DNA of 64,000 nucleotides, taken from contig DASWNW010000040.1 in assembly GCA_036399015.1 (NCBI GenBank), positions 1-64,000 of the forward strand, given 5' to 3'. Within the stretch, counting starts at the first letter, position 1; every line of letters begins with the position of its first letter. Of this stretch, positions 24,930-33,670 are shown piece after piece. The notes below the pieces were generated by a model. The model saw only the letters and a list, made by a program, of their open reading frames with translations. It made no database searches and was not told the DNA's origin. The stretch comes from QHVT01 sp036399015. Lineage in GTDB: Bacteria > Acidobacteriota > Thermoanaerobaculia > Gp7-AA8. A program made the position numbers and the translations under genes.

Positions 24930-25633
24930 CCGAGCTCGAACCCGCCCGTCATCAGGTCGATGAGGATCGGCACATGCCGGTCTTTGAGCGTGTACAGCGA
25001 CGCGTCCTCCAGCTCCAGCGTCACGAGGTTCAGCCCCCGCTCGCCCGCCCAGGTCCCCATCGAGCCGGGCGTCGGGTAGCCGATCTCGGTCAGGAAGGGG
25101 AGCGCGCAGCGGTCGGCGAGCTTCCGCCCGAGGTGCGAGGCGCCGGAGTCGTCGACGCAGGCCAGCGCCGAGTGGAGGCTGACCACCGCGCGCGGCTTCA
25201 GCCGCTCCAGCAGCGCGAGCAGCGCGACCGTCTCCGGCTCCGACGCGGCGGCCGCCCCGGGGCTCAGCGCGATGTCGCGCGCGTCGTTCGCGCGGCTCTT
25301 GTAGCAGACCGGGTCGGGGCTCCAGTTCGACGTCGGGAAGTTGCGGTTCAGGTCGACGCCACGGGCGTTGCCGCGCGTTCCGCGGAGCATCCCGTCGGGG
25401 TTGCCGCAGAGGATCACCGCCGCCCGTAATTCACCGGTCGGGATGCACCGCAGCGCTTCCGAGACGGCGACCGTCGTCTCCGACTCATCGCCGTGAATGG
25501 CCGCGAGCACCACCAGTTCGGCGCTGCCGCTCTCCGGCAGATACACCGACAGCGGAACGCCCTCCAGTGAGGAGCCGTACCTCTCGCATGCGTGACGGAT
25601 CACGCCTCGATCGCGCCGCTCGACCAGCTTCAT
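24926..25633 (-). CDS. MpaA-like murein peptide amidase (M14 family)
   Basis: A 235-residue cytoplasmic zinc carboxypeptidase. Zinc ligands are His47 and Glu50 in AAIHGDESE and the later His in VVSLHSALA; the substrate-binding segments NPDGMLRGTRGN and GVDLNRNFP are intact. MpaA hydrolyses the gamma-D-Glu-diaminopimelate bond during murein recycling. The start at 25633 overlaps the stop of the molybdenum subunit gene (ATGA), and its own stop overlaps the racemase start the same way. Confidence 0.85.
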   Translation of the reverse strand: MKLVERRDRGVIRHACERYGSSLEGVPLSVYLPESGSAELVVLAAIHGDESETTVAVSEALRCIPTGELRAAVILCGNPDGMLRGTRGNARGVDLNRNFPTSNWSPDPVCYKSRANDARDIALSPGAAAASEPETVALLALLERLKPRAVVSLHSALACVDDSGASHLGRKLADRCALPFLTEIGYPTPGSMGTWAGERGLNLVTLELEDASLYTLKDRHVPILIDLMTGGFELG

Positions 25634-27849
25634 AGCAGCTTGTCCGGCGTGATCGGCAGATCGCGCACCCGTCTTCCCGTCGCATGGAACACGGCATTCG
25701 CAATCGCCGCGGGGATGCCCACCATTCCCAGCTCCCCCATCCCCTTCACGCCGAGCGGATTCACGACCTTGTCGTCCTCCTCCACGAACATCGTCTCGAT
25801 CGCGTGCACGTCGGCGTTCACCGGCACGTGGTAGTGCTGCAGGTTCGGGTTCATGATCCGGCCGAAGCGGTGGTCGATCTCGGTCGCCTCCTGCAGCGCC
25901 ATGCCGATGCCCCAGACCACGCCGCCGATCTCCTGGCTGTGCGACGCCTTCGGGTTGATGATCCTGCCGCACGCCGTGACCTCGATCGCGCGCGTGACGC
26001 GGACCGTGCCGAGGTCGGGGTCGACCTTCACCTCCACGAACTGCGCGCCGTGCGCGAGGAGCGCGTACTTTTGCCGCTCGGGCGACGGCTTCGATTCGAA
26101 CGTCTCGGTCAGCTCCGTCAGGCCGTTGCGCTTCATGACGTCGGCGATGCTGACGAAACGCGACGCGTCGCTCTTCAGTTGCAGGCGGCCGTCGAGCATC
26201 TCCACGTCCGCGGCGGCGGCTTCGCGCAGCGGAGAGCTGGCGTCCTGATTCGCGAGCGCGAGCAGCCGCGCCGTGACGGCCAGCGCCGCCCCCATCACCG
26301 CCGACCCGACGCTCGACGTCGTCTGCGAGCCGCCCTGCGACGGCGCGCGGGGGAACTTCGTGTCGCCGAGCTCGAACTGCACCTGCTCCGGACGGAGGCC
26401 GAGGTACTCGGCGGCGATCATGGTCATGACGGTGTAGGTGCCGGGACCGATGTCGCTCGTTGCGCTGGCGACGTGCGCGGTGCCGTCGGCGCGCAGCGTG
26501 ATCCGGGCGCTGGCGTTCCGCTGGAACGCGCCCCAGACGCCGGTGGCCATGCCCCAGCCGACCAGCAGCCGCCCGTCGCGCATGGACCGCGGCTCGAACT
26601 TGCGGTCTTTCCAGCCAAACTTCTCGGCGCCGAGGCGGTAGCACTCCCGCAGCGCCTTGCTCGACCACGGCTTCCCGCTCACCGGATCGACCTCGGCGTA
26701 GTTGATCAGGCGCAGCTCGAGCGGGTCGATCTTCACCGCGTACGCCAGCTCGTCCATGGCGCATTCGAGCGCGAACATGCCGCTCACCGCCCCCGGCGCG
26801 CGCATCCAGGTCGGCGTATTGAGGTCGGTGTCGGTGATCTTCAGCGTCGCGGTGAGGTTCGGGCAGGCGTACACCTGCCGCGTGAAGTTGGTCGTGCCGT
26901 CGTTGAACTCCTCGAATGACGAGGTGTTGTGGACCGCCTCGTGGATCATCGCCGCGAGCTTTCCCGACGGCTCCGCGCCGAGGGCGACGCGCTGGACCGT
27001 GTACGGCCGGTAGCCGTGGCCGCTGTACATGTGCGTGCGCGTGTAGACGACCTTCACCGGCCGCTTCAGCTCGCGCGCCGCCATGGCGGTGAGGGCGGGG
27101 TAGTAGTTCGGCCGCAGCGACGACCCGAACGCGCCTCCGACGAACGGCGAGACGACGTTCACGTTCTCCTCCGGCACGCCGAACGCGGAGGCGAGATGCG
27201 CCCGCACGCCGTAGACGTCCTGCGTCTTGTCGAAGATGGACAGCCTGTCGCCCTGCCAGAAGGCGATCGCGGCGTGCGGCTCCATCGGGTTGTGGTGCTC
27301 GATCGGGATGCGGTACTCCGCCTCGACCTTCACCGGCGCCGTGCGCATCGCCTCCTCGGCGTTGCCGCGGGGGTTCGGCGGCGCCGCCCGCGGCGGGACG
27401 CGCGCTTTCCCCAGCCCCGCCTCGGTGTCGGTCATGTGCTTCTCCGCGGCGTACGTCACCTTCACCAGACGGGCGGCGTGCCGCGCCTGCTCGTACGTCT
27501 CCGCCACGACGAGGGCCACCGGCTGCCGGTTGAAGAAGATCCGGTCCGACTGCAGCGCGCGGAACGACTTGTCGCGCTCTTCCTGGTTGCCGCGCGGCGG
27601 CGCCTCTTCCGTCGAGGTCTTCGGCCCGAGCTTCGGCGTGTTGAGGTGCGTGAAGACGCGCACGACGCCCGGCGCCCCTTCGGCGTCCTTCGTGTCGAGG
27701 TTCTGGATCGTGCCCTTCGTGGCGGAGCTCAGGACGATGAAGCCGTACGCGAGGTTCGGCACCTGAAACTCCGCCGCGTACTTGGCCTTCCCCGTCACCT
27801 TCGCCACGCCGTCGACGCGGCTCATCTCTTTTCCGATGTATCTCGCCAT
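25630..27849 (-). CDS. Molybdopterin-binding subunit of a PaoC/YagR-type aldehyde oxidoreductase
   Basis: A 739-residue xanthine-oxidase-family large subunit beginning IGKEMSRVDGVAKVTGKAKY, with conserved segments GGAFGSS, MRAPGAVSGMFALE and the C-terminal GMGELG that carries the catalytic Glu. The length and short N-terminus match the heterotrimeric PaoABC type. The FAD subunit ends 12 nt upstream. E. coli PaoABC oxidises aromatic aldehydes in the periplasm; the same role is likely but the substrate is inferred. No PaoD/XdhC-type maturation factor follows; mpaA takes that place. Confidence 0.92.
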   Translation of the reverse strand: MARYIGKEMSRVDGVAKVTGKAKYAAEFQVPNLAYGFIVLSSATKGTIQNLDTKDAEGAPGVVRVFTHLNTPKLGPKTSTEEAPPRGNQEERDKSFRALQSDRIFFNRQPVALVVAETYEQARHAARLVKVTYAAEKHMTDTEAGLGKARVPPRAAPPNPRGNAEEAMRTAPVKVEAEYRIPIEHHNPMEPHAAIAFWQGDRLSIFDKTQDVYGVRAHLASAFGVPEENVNVVSPFVGGAFGSSLRPNYYPALTAMAARELKRPVKVVYTRTHMYSGHGYRPYTVQRVALGAEPSGKLAAMIHEAVHNTSSFEEFNDGTTNFTRQVYACPNLTATLKITDTDLNTPTWMRAPGAVSGMFALECAMDELAYAVKIDPLELRLINYAEVDPVSGKPWSSKALRECYRLGAEKFGWKDRKFEPRSMRDGRLLVGWGMATGVWGAFQRNASARITLRADGTAHVASATSDIGPGTYTVMTMIAAEYLGLRPEQVQFELGDTKFPRAPSQGGSQTTSSVGSAVMGAALAVTARLLALANQDASSPLREAAAADVEMLDGRLQLKSDASRFVSIADVMKRNGLTELTETFESKPSPERQKYALLAHGAQFVEVKVDPDLGTVRVTRAIEVTACGRIINPKASHSQEIGGVVWGIGMALQEATEIDHRFGRIMNPNLQHYHVPVNADVHAIETMFVEEDDKVVNPLGVKGMGELGMVGIPAAIANAVFHATGRRVRDLPITPDKLL

Positions 27850-27861
27850 CGTGATCTCCCG

Positions 27862-28848
27862 TTACGCCTGGCCGCTCGCACGCTTCAGCGCGCGAACGAT
27901 GGCCCGCTTCCCCAGCTCGACTTTGTAGGCGTTGTGCTCGAGTGGCTTCGCATCGCGCAACGCCGCTTCCGCGGCGCGGCGGAAGCTCTCCTCGGTGGCC
28001 GGCTGTCCGGCGAGCGCCGCCTCCGCCTCGCGGCTCCGCCACGGCTTGTGCGCGACGCTGCCGAGGACGATGCGCGCCTGCCGGATCGTGCTGCCGCCGA
28101 GCTCCAGCGCCGCCGCGACCGAGACGAGCGCGAACGCATACGACGCCCGCTCGCGCACCTTCAGGTAGTACGAGCTCTTCGCGAAGCTCGACTTCGGCAG
28201 CTCGATGGCGACGATCAGCTCCCCATGCTCGAGGTTCGTGTCCCGCTGCGGCGTGTCGCCCGGCAGGCGGTGAAAGTCGGCGATCGGGATCGTCCGCTCG
28301 CGCCCGTTCGAGCCGCGCACCCGCACCACCGCCTCGAGCGCGTAGAGCGCGGTGGCCATGTCGCCGGGATAGGTGGCGACACAGTTCTCGCTCCAGCCGA
28401 AGATGGCGTGGTAGCGGTTCAGCCCCTGCAGCGCGCCGCAGCCGCTTCCCGGCTCCCGCTTGTTGCACGGCATGGCGGTGTCGTAGAAGTACTGGCAACG
28501 CGTCCGCTGCAGCAGGTTGCCGCCGTTCGTGGCCATGTTGCGGAGCTGCGCCGACGCGCCGGCGACGATCGCCTGCGTGAGCAGCGGGTAGTTGCTGCGG
28601 ATGAGCGGGTTGTTGGCGGTCTCGGTGTTCGTCGCCAGCGCGCCGATCGAAACGCCGCCGCGCAGCGGCTTGATCTCGGCGAGCTTCAGCCGGGTGAGGT
28701 CGACGAGCTGGCTGGGCCGCTCGACGTCCTCCTTCATCAGGTCGAGGAGGTTCGTGCCGCCGGCGAGGAACTTCGCCTGCGGGTTCGCCGCGACGGCGCG
28801 GGCGGCGGCGTTCGGATCGGTCGCGCGGACGTACTTAAACGGTCTCAA
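27862..28848 (-). CDS. FAD-binding subunit of aldehyde oxidoreductase (PaoB/YagS type)
   Basis: A 328-residue CO-dehydrogenase-flavoprotein-type subunit. FAD contacts are visible in FLAGGTNLLDLM (about 28-38) and ATNGGNLLQRTRC. Cys118, Cys128, Cys137 and Cys156 (in RCQYFYDTAMPCNK, GSGCGAL and SENCVA) match the extra [4Fe-4S] insertion that distinguishes PaoB from other family members. It overlaps the upstream iron-sulfur subunit by 14 nt. Confidence 0.92.
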   Translation of the reverse strand: MRPFKYVRATDPNAAARAVAANPQAKFLAGGTNLLDLMKEDVERPSQLVDLTRLKLAEIKPLRGGVSIGALATNTETANNPLIRSNYPLLTQAIVAGASAQLRNMATNGGNLLQRTRCQYFYDTAMPCNKREPGSGCGALQGLNRYHAIFGWSENCVATYPGDMATALYALEAVVRVRGSNGRERTIPIADFHRLPGDTPQRDTNLEHGELIVAIELPKSSFAKSSYYLKVRERASYAFALVSVAAALELGGSTIRQARIVLGSVAHKPWRSREAEAALAGQPATEESFRRAAEAALRDAKPLEHNAYKVELGKRAIVRALKRASGQA

Positions 28849-29665
28849 TGCCGTCCTCCTTGCGGATGGCCGCGAGCTGCTCTTCGTCGACGAAGCGCCA
28901 CGTGTGCTGCGTCTGCCGTCCCGAATGGACTTCCTGGATCGCGGCGACGATCCCCGGATAGGCGCCGCAGCGGCAGATGTTGCCGCTCATCCGCTCGCGG
29001 ATCTGATCGTCGGTGAGGCGGGTGGTCGTGGCCGCCGTCACGTCTTCCGTGACGTGGCTGACGTCCCCCCGCCGCGCCTCCTCGAGCAGCCCGACGGCCG
29101 AGCAGAGCTGCCCCGGCGTGCAGTAGCCGCACTGGAACGCGTCGTACTTGATGAAGGCGGCCTGCATCGGATGGAGCTGGTCGCCCTTCGCGAGCCCCTC
29201 CACCGTCGTGACCTCCTTCCCCTCCAGCGACGCGGTGAGCGTGAGGCAGGAGAGGACGCGCCGTCCGTCGACGAGCACCGTGCAGGCGCCGCACTGCCCC
29301 TGATCGCAGCCCTTCTTGGAGCCGGTCAGCGCCAGCCGCTCCCGGAGCGCGTCGAGCAGGACCACGCGCGAGTCGAGCTGCAGCGTCTTCGTCGCGCCGT
29401 TGACCTTGAACGCGACCTTGACCAGGTTCTGCGCCGCCGCGTCGGCCGCGACCACCGCGTCGGGCGCCGGGGCGAGAGCCGCGAGCGCCTCCTCCTGCGC
29501 CAGGAGGTCGAGCGCGAACAACCCGAGGCCGCCGGCGATGGTGGTCCCGAGGAAGGTGCGCCGGGTGTGACCGACACCGGTCAGCGCCGGCATCTCGTCG
29601 AGCAGCGCCTTCTCGTCATCCGACAGTTCCGCTTCCGCGCTCTCGTCGAGCTCGTCTTCTTTCAT
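28835..29665 (-). CDS. Tat-exported [2Fe-2S] subunit of aldehyde oxidoreductase (PaoA/YagT type)
   Basis: A 276-residue protein with two [2Fe-2S] cluster motifs, C-DQGQ-CGAC-TV...C and CGYCTPGQ...CRC. The N-terminus carries a twin-arginine signal (RRTFLGTTIAGGLGLFAL, about 36-53) after an acidic 30-residue leader, so the folded heterotrimer is probably carried to the periplasm by this subunit, as in E. coli. The ATG at 29665 is preceded by GAGGAGG. The nuclease-FtsK gene ends 32 nt upstream on the same strand, so read-through transcription is possible. Confidence 0.92.
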   Translation of the reverse strand: MKEDELDESAEAELSDDEKALLDEMPALTGVGHTRRTFLGTTIAGGLGLFALDLLAQEEALAALAPAPDAVVAADAAAQNLVKVAFKVNGATKTLQLDSRVVLLDALRERLALTGSKKGCDQGQCGACTVLVDGRRVLSCLTLTASLEGKEVTTVEGLAKGDQLHPMQAAFIKYDAFQCGYCTPGQLCSAVGLLEEARRGDVSHVTEDVTAATTTRLTDDQIRERMSGNICRCGAYPGIVAAIQEVHSGRQTQHTWRFVDEEQLAAIRKEDGIETV

Positions 29666-29697
29666 GGAGGAGCCTCCTCGCCGGAACGGCGATGCAT

Positions 29698-31575
29698 TCA
29701 CTCCGCCAGCAGCGTTTCCAGCTCCTCGTCGGTCACGAACGGCGACTGCAGCCGCACCGGCGCGCCGAGGTTCTTGAACAGCAGGTCGCCGCGGCCGAGG
29801 AGGGTGGAGGCGCCGGGATCGCCGCCGAGGACGATCCGCGACTCGGCCGGTTTGACCACGCGCAGGCAGACGCGCGCCATGAGGTTCGTGTCGATGACGC
29901 CCGAGACGACGTTGCGGTCGGGGCGCTGCGTCGCGAAGACGAGGTGCACGCCGGCGGCGCGGCCCTTGGCGGAAAGGCGGCCGACGAGGCGCTCGAGCTC
30001 CTTGCGCTGTTTCGGGTCGGCCAGGATCAGGTCGCCGTACTCGTCGCAGAAGCAGACGATGCGGGGGAGCGGCTCGTGCGCCGCGTTGTAGGCGCCGAGG
30101 TCGGGGAGACCCGCCTCGCTGATGAGGCGGTAGCGCCGTTCCATCTCCTCGATCAGCTCCTCGAAGACCGGCGCGGTGGGGGTGTCGTCCGGGTAGACGA
30201 CCGGCGCGTGCAGCGACCGTGAGTCCTCGAACGCGTGGAACGCGGTGCGTTTCGGGTCGATGAGCAGGAGCCGGAGCGTCGCGGGGGTGTTCTGCGCGAG
30301 GAGGCTGGCGATGGCCGCGCGGAGCCACTCGCTCTTGCCGCTCCCGGCCGTCCCGGCCACGAGCATGTGCGAGTCCTGCGGCTTGGAGAAGTCGGCCCAG
30401 TGGAGCGTGCCGTCGATCGCCACGCCGACCGGGAACCGCGACGACCCGGCACGGGAGGGCTTCGCGAGCTGGTCGCGCAGGTCGCGCCAGTAGACGGTCT
30501 CCCGGTCGGCGCGCTCGACGTCGACGACGATCCGCCCCCGCTCGATCGAGATCTGCGGCGGCTCCTGCGTCTTGAGGCGCACCCAGAGCGTATTCGCGAG
30601 CTGCGGGATGCGGTCCGGACGCACGCCGGGCTCGGTGTCGATGAAGTAGCGGACGAAGGCCGGTCCGGTGAGCGGCTCGCCGTCGAGCTTCACGCGGATG
30701 CCCCCCTCACGGAGTGCGTCGACGATGCGGGTGCCGGTCTGCGAGTTCCTCGGGGTTCCTCGGGTTCCTCGGGGTTCCTCGGCGGCCGTCGCTTGCAGTG
30801 GGTCCGAGGAACCGAGGAACTCCGAGGAACTCCGAGGAACCGCGGTCTCCCCCACCACCCCCGCCAGCTTCCCGATCAGCGCCTTCAGTTTCGCCTCTGC
30901 CTCTTCGAGCTGGTCGGAGGCGAAGCGCTGCTCGTGCGGCTCCGGCTTGAACGACAGGAGGGCGACGTCGTCGGTGCCGAGGAGGAGGCGGTACATCGCC
31001 GCCTGGCAGGCGTCGGCTTCGGGGGCGGTGCGGCCGGACTTGAGCTCGAGCGCGCAGAGGGCGCCGCTCCCCGGCTGGCGCAGCAGCGCGTCGATGCGGC
31101 CGCTGACGGTGACGGGGGCGCTCCACGCGTCGTCGTTCACCTCCAGGCTGACTTCCCGTTCCGTATCGGCGAAGACCACTTCGCGCGCTTCCGAGACGCT
31201 GCGGCCGGCGCCGCGCTGGTCCCACATCAGGTCGGCGAGCCAGCCGGTCAGGTTGCGGACCGCCGCCCAGTACGACGCGACCGCGTCGGCCTCCCCCTGC
31301 AGCTCGGCCTGGTGTTCTTCCATCCGCGGCGCGACGTGCCACGCGTAGGCATGCGACGCCAGCTCGCGCCGCCACGACTCCCGCGTTGCGTCGGCGCGCT
31401 CGAGAGGGCGGACGAGGTTGACGCGCTCGTCGCCGCCGGTGAGGCCGCCGTAAGTCTGATGGAAGAGCGTGCCGAGGAGCGGCAGCGCGCGCTCGCCGTC
31501 TCCGGCCGAGCGGGGACCGCCGGCGGCCCAGTAGACGTTGTTGCGGATGTCGCTGACGTTGACGATTCGGGTCAT
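29698..31575 (-). CDS. RecB/Cas4-like PD-(D/E)XK nuclease fused to an FtsK/SpoIIIE DNA-translocase motor
   Basis: A 625-residue fusion. The N-terminal nuclease (about 1-235) shows the RecB/Cas4 set: His39 in LGTLFH, Asp162 in GRIDALL, Glu177-x-Lys179 in ALELKSG and Gln191-x3-Tyr195 in QAAMYRLLL. The AddB/Cas4 iron-sulfur cysteines are absent. The C-terminal motor (about 320-620) has Walker A AGTAGSGKS with Lys414, Walker B VCFCDEYGDLIL and the FtsK hallmark FATQRP...VVSGVIDTNLMARV...GGDPGASTLLGRGDLLF. The FtsK gamma winged helix is missing; a separate winged-helix gene lies at the start of the cassette. Residues 244-277, between the domains, are a translated family-A repeat. No homologous named system is known to me. 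Confidence 0.88.
   Translation of the reverse strand: MTRIVNVSDIRNNVYWAAGGPRSAGDGERALPLLGTLFHQTYGGLTGGDERVNLVRPLERADATRESWRRELASHAYAWHVAPRMEEHQAELQGEADAVASYWAAVRNLTGWLADLMWDQRGAGRSVSEAREVVFADTEREVSLEVNDDAWSAPVTVSGRIDALLRQPGSGALCALELKSGRTAPEADACQAAMYRLLLGTDDVALLSFKPEPHEQRFASDQLEEAEAKLKALIGKLAGVVGETAVPRSSSEFLGSSDPLQATAAEEPRGTRGTPRNSQTGTRIVDALREGGIRVKLDGEPLTGPAFVRYFIDTEPGVRPDRIPQLANTLWVRLKTQEPPQISIERGRIVVDVERADRETVYWRDLRDQLAKPSRAGSSRFPVGVAIDGTLHWADFSKPQDSHMLVAGTAGSGKSEWLRAAIASLLAQNTPATLRLLLIDPKRTAFHAFEDSRSLHAPVVYPDDTPTAPVFEELIEEMERRYRLISEAGLPDLGAYNAAHEPLPRIVCFCDEYGDLILADPKQRKELERLVGRLSAKGRAAGVHLVFATQRPDRNVVSGVIDTNLMARVCLRVVKPAESRIVLGGDPGASTLLGRGDLLFKNLGAPVRLQSPFVTDEELETLLAE
30745..30845. repeat. 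Inverted tandem repeat in frame inside the nuclease-FtsK gene (family A, copy 2)
   Basis: Four GTTCCTCGG(G) units (30745-30782) face four reverse-complement CCGAGGAAC units (30803-30845). The minus-strand frame reads through it, giving peptides such as PRSSSEFLG and EEPRGTRGTPRNS. It lies precisely between the nuclease and translocase domains. Confidence 0.92.
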
Positions 31576-31578
31576 GTT

Positions 31579-31684
31579 GGTTCCTCGGGGTTCCTCGGAT
31601 TTCCTCGGGGTTCCTCGGGGCGTCGCGTCACTCGGAAATCACTCCGAGGAACTCCGAGGAACTGCCGAGGAACCCGAGGAACCA
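31579..31684. repeat. Inverted tandem repeat between AAA+ and nuclease-FtsK genes (family A, copy 3)
   Basis: Four TTCCTCGG-type units (31581-31620) and four complementary units (31641-31684) fill the whole 111-nt gap. On the transcribed strand the last unit places GAGGAA 6 nt before the ATG of the nuclease-FtsK gene, so the element seems to supply that ribosome-binding site. The other arm could sequester it. Confidence 0.92.
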
Positions 31685-31686
31685 AT

Positions 31687-33657
31687 TCAACTTCTCTCGA
31701 TGGCGCTGCTGCGGAGGAAGAGGAGGTCGTGCTCGCTCCGGCTGTCGTGGCGGATCATCCCGAAGACGTCGCTCTCGCGGGCCGCGACGTCGCGCAGGTC
31801 GTCGAGCGACAGTTTCGCGTCGGCGGCGAGGGCCTCCAGCGGCGCGAGCCAGCGGCCGGCGAGCAGCTCCTGGACGCGCGAGGCGAGCTCCTGCTGCGAA
31901 GGGGTGTCGACGCCGGTGTCGCCGGAGATGCTGCGCACCGCCTCGACGACTGCCGCCGGCGTGCGCTGAGCGAGCCACGCTTTCAGCTCCTCCGGCTGCA
32001 CGCGGCGTCCGTCGAGCGTGAGGTCCCCCGCCGCGGCGTCGGCGAGCAGGCGCCGGAGCGCGGCGAGGGCGGCATAGGACTCGGCGCTGAGCCGCACGAC
32101 GCGCGCTCCACCCTCGGCGAGCTCGCGCAGGCGCTGCTGCGCCGCCTTCGCCGTCGCCTTGACCGGCAGACGCTGATCGCGGACGACCACGACCTCGTCG
32201 AACTTCTTCTGCGCGTTGAGCTGCCCGAGGCGCTTCAACCGCGAGGAGAGGCTGGTCATGTTGCCGGCGTTGCAGACGGCGACGGCGACGGTCTTCCCGT
32301 CGCGCTTCACCACGACGTCGATGTCCCGCACTTTCGTCGCGTGCTCGCCGCCCGCGGCGCGAACGAGGCCGTCGATGATCACGCCGTCGTCGATGAGCGG
32401 TGCCGGCCGCTCGCGCTCCTCGTCGAGGGTCGCGTCCCAGATCTCCTCCAGCGTCGCCGCCGGCGCGGTCACCGGTTCGCTGGGGACGGCGACGTGTTGC
32501 TGCCAGGCGTCGAACAGCTCGCGGCAGCCCATCAGTAGTCGCCGCGCGCTGACGCTCGGGATCGAGAGCAGGTCGATCTGCGACTTCGTCAGCGGCCAGA
32601 CCGGATCGGCGCGCGACGCTTTCTCGAAGACGCGCACCTGTTCGAGGTCGGTGTCGGCGCGCAGGCGCTGCTCGACGAGCGTCATCGCCTCGGCCGGAGT
32701 GATGAGCTTCAGCGACGTCCGCCGCTCCGCGATCCGGTCGAAGAGAGCCCGGCCGACGATCTGCTCCAGCGTGTCGACGAAGTGCACCTGCGCGCAGGTG
32801 ACGATGGCCACGTTCTCGTGCAGCGCGATGAGCTGCGTGGCGGCGTGGGCGTAGGCGAGGAGGCCGGTGCGGTCGTCGGGATCGATCTGCATCCCCTCGA
32901 TCTGGTCGAAGGCAAAGACGACGGTGGAGAACTCGCAGCCGAGGCGGATGAGCGTGGAGAGCGCGGTGAGGGCGGTCGACTCGTCGTCGAGGCTGAACGC
33001 GACACCGAGCGTGGCCAGCGTCTCGTCGGGAAGCGAACGGCCGAGGAGCCAGTCGCGTGCGGCGGCGCGATGGCGTCCGGCGAGAAACTGCGCGACGACG
33101 CGCACGACCGAGCCGTCGAGGTGCAGCGGCACCACGAACACCTCCAGGTGCTTCGTCAGGTATTCGGAGAGCGCGTCGCCGGCCGGGTATTCGTCCATGA
33201 CACGGCGCCACCAGTCGGCGATCTCCCGGATCGGCGCGTTGACATCGCTCATGAAGAGACGGGCCACGGCGATCGCCAGTTGCGTGATGCCGTGGGTGTC
33301 GGGCGCGCCGCGGGTGATGTCGCCGGCGGTGGCCTGCAGGATGTCGCGGTAGACGCGGTCGGGCGCGGTGATCGGGAGGATGTAGACGAACCAGGCGTGC
33401 TCGTCCTGCTGGATCCAGCGGCGCACGCGGTTGAGCAGGTGCGTCTTTCCGGAGCCCGGCTCGCCCGTCACCAGCAGCCCGTGCGACTGGCGCGACGCGC
33501 GGACGTCGGCGATCGTGCGCAGCACGCGCTGGAAGGCCTCGTCGTTGATAGCCGGGACGTCTGAGGCGACCGAGCGGGCGTCCCACGCGGTGTCGACGCG
33601 GTTCTGCAGGAACGGGTTGCGAAGCGTGCGGCGCAGGGTCTGGAGGGCTTCGAGCAT
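31687..33657 (-). CDS. AAA+/ORC-like ATPase with C-terminal restriction-endonuclease-like domain
   Basis: A 656-residue ATPase. Walker A is VTGEPGSGKTHLL (Lys71) and Walker B is VVFAFDQIEGM (about 245-255), followed by a sensor-like VAIVTCAQVHF segment and a winged-helix-like region (about 330-360), resembling Orc1/Cdc6 or BrxC/PglY-type ATPases. At about 440-500 the sequence DIDVVVKRDGKTVAVAVCNAG has the outline of a PD-(D/E)XK fold without its acidic/Lys active site, so probably a DNA-binding relic. It starts 13 nt after the winged-helix gene and precedes the nuclease-FtsK gene. A role loading or gating the translocase is inference. Confidence 0.82.
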   Translation of the reverse strand: MLEALQTLRRTLRNPFLQNRVDTAWDARSVASDVPAINDEAFQRVLRTIADVRASRQSHGLLVTGEPGSGKTHLLNRVRRWIQQDEHAWFVYILPITAPDRVYRDILQATAGDITRGAPDTHGITQLAIAVARLFMSDVNAPIREIADWWRRVMDEYPAGDALSEYLTKHLEVFVVPLHLDGSVVRVVAQFLAGRHRAAARDWLLGRSLPDETLATLGVAFSLDDESTALTALSTLIRLGCEFSTVVFAFDQIEGMQIDPDDRTGLLAYAHAATQLIALHENVAIVTCAQVHFVDTLEQIVGRALFDRIAERRTSLKLITPAEAMTLVEQRLRADTDLEQVRVFEKASRADPVWPLTKSQIDLLSIPSVSARRLLMGCRELFDAWQQHVAVPSEPVTAPAATLEEIWDATLDEERERPAPLIDDGVIIDGLVRAAGGEHATKVRDIDVVVKRDGKTVAVAVCNAGNMTSLSSRLKRLGQLNAQKKFDEVVVVRDQRLPVKATAKAAQQRLRELAEGGARVVRLSAESYAALAALRRLLADAAAGDLTLDGRRVQPEELKAWLAQRTPAAVVEAVRSISGDTGVDTPSQQELASRVQELLAGRWLAPLEALAADAKLSLDDLRDVAARESDVFGMIRHDSRSEHDLLFLRSSAIERS

Positions 33658-33670
33658 CGGAGGTCTCCGA

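Noticed and set aside
31687..33657. AAA+ protein as a true BREX BrxC/PglY
   Set aside because: About half the usual BrxC length, and no pglZ, brxA/B or methyltransferase gene is nearby.
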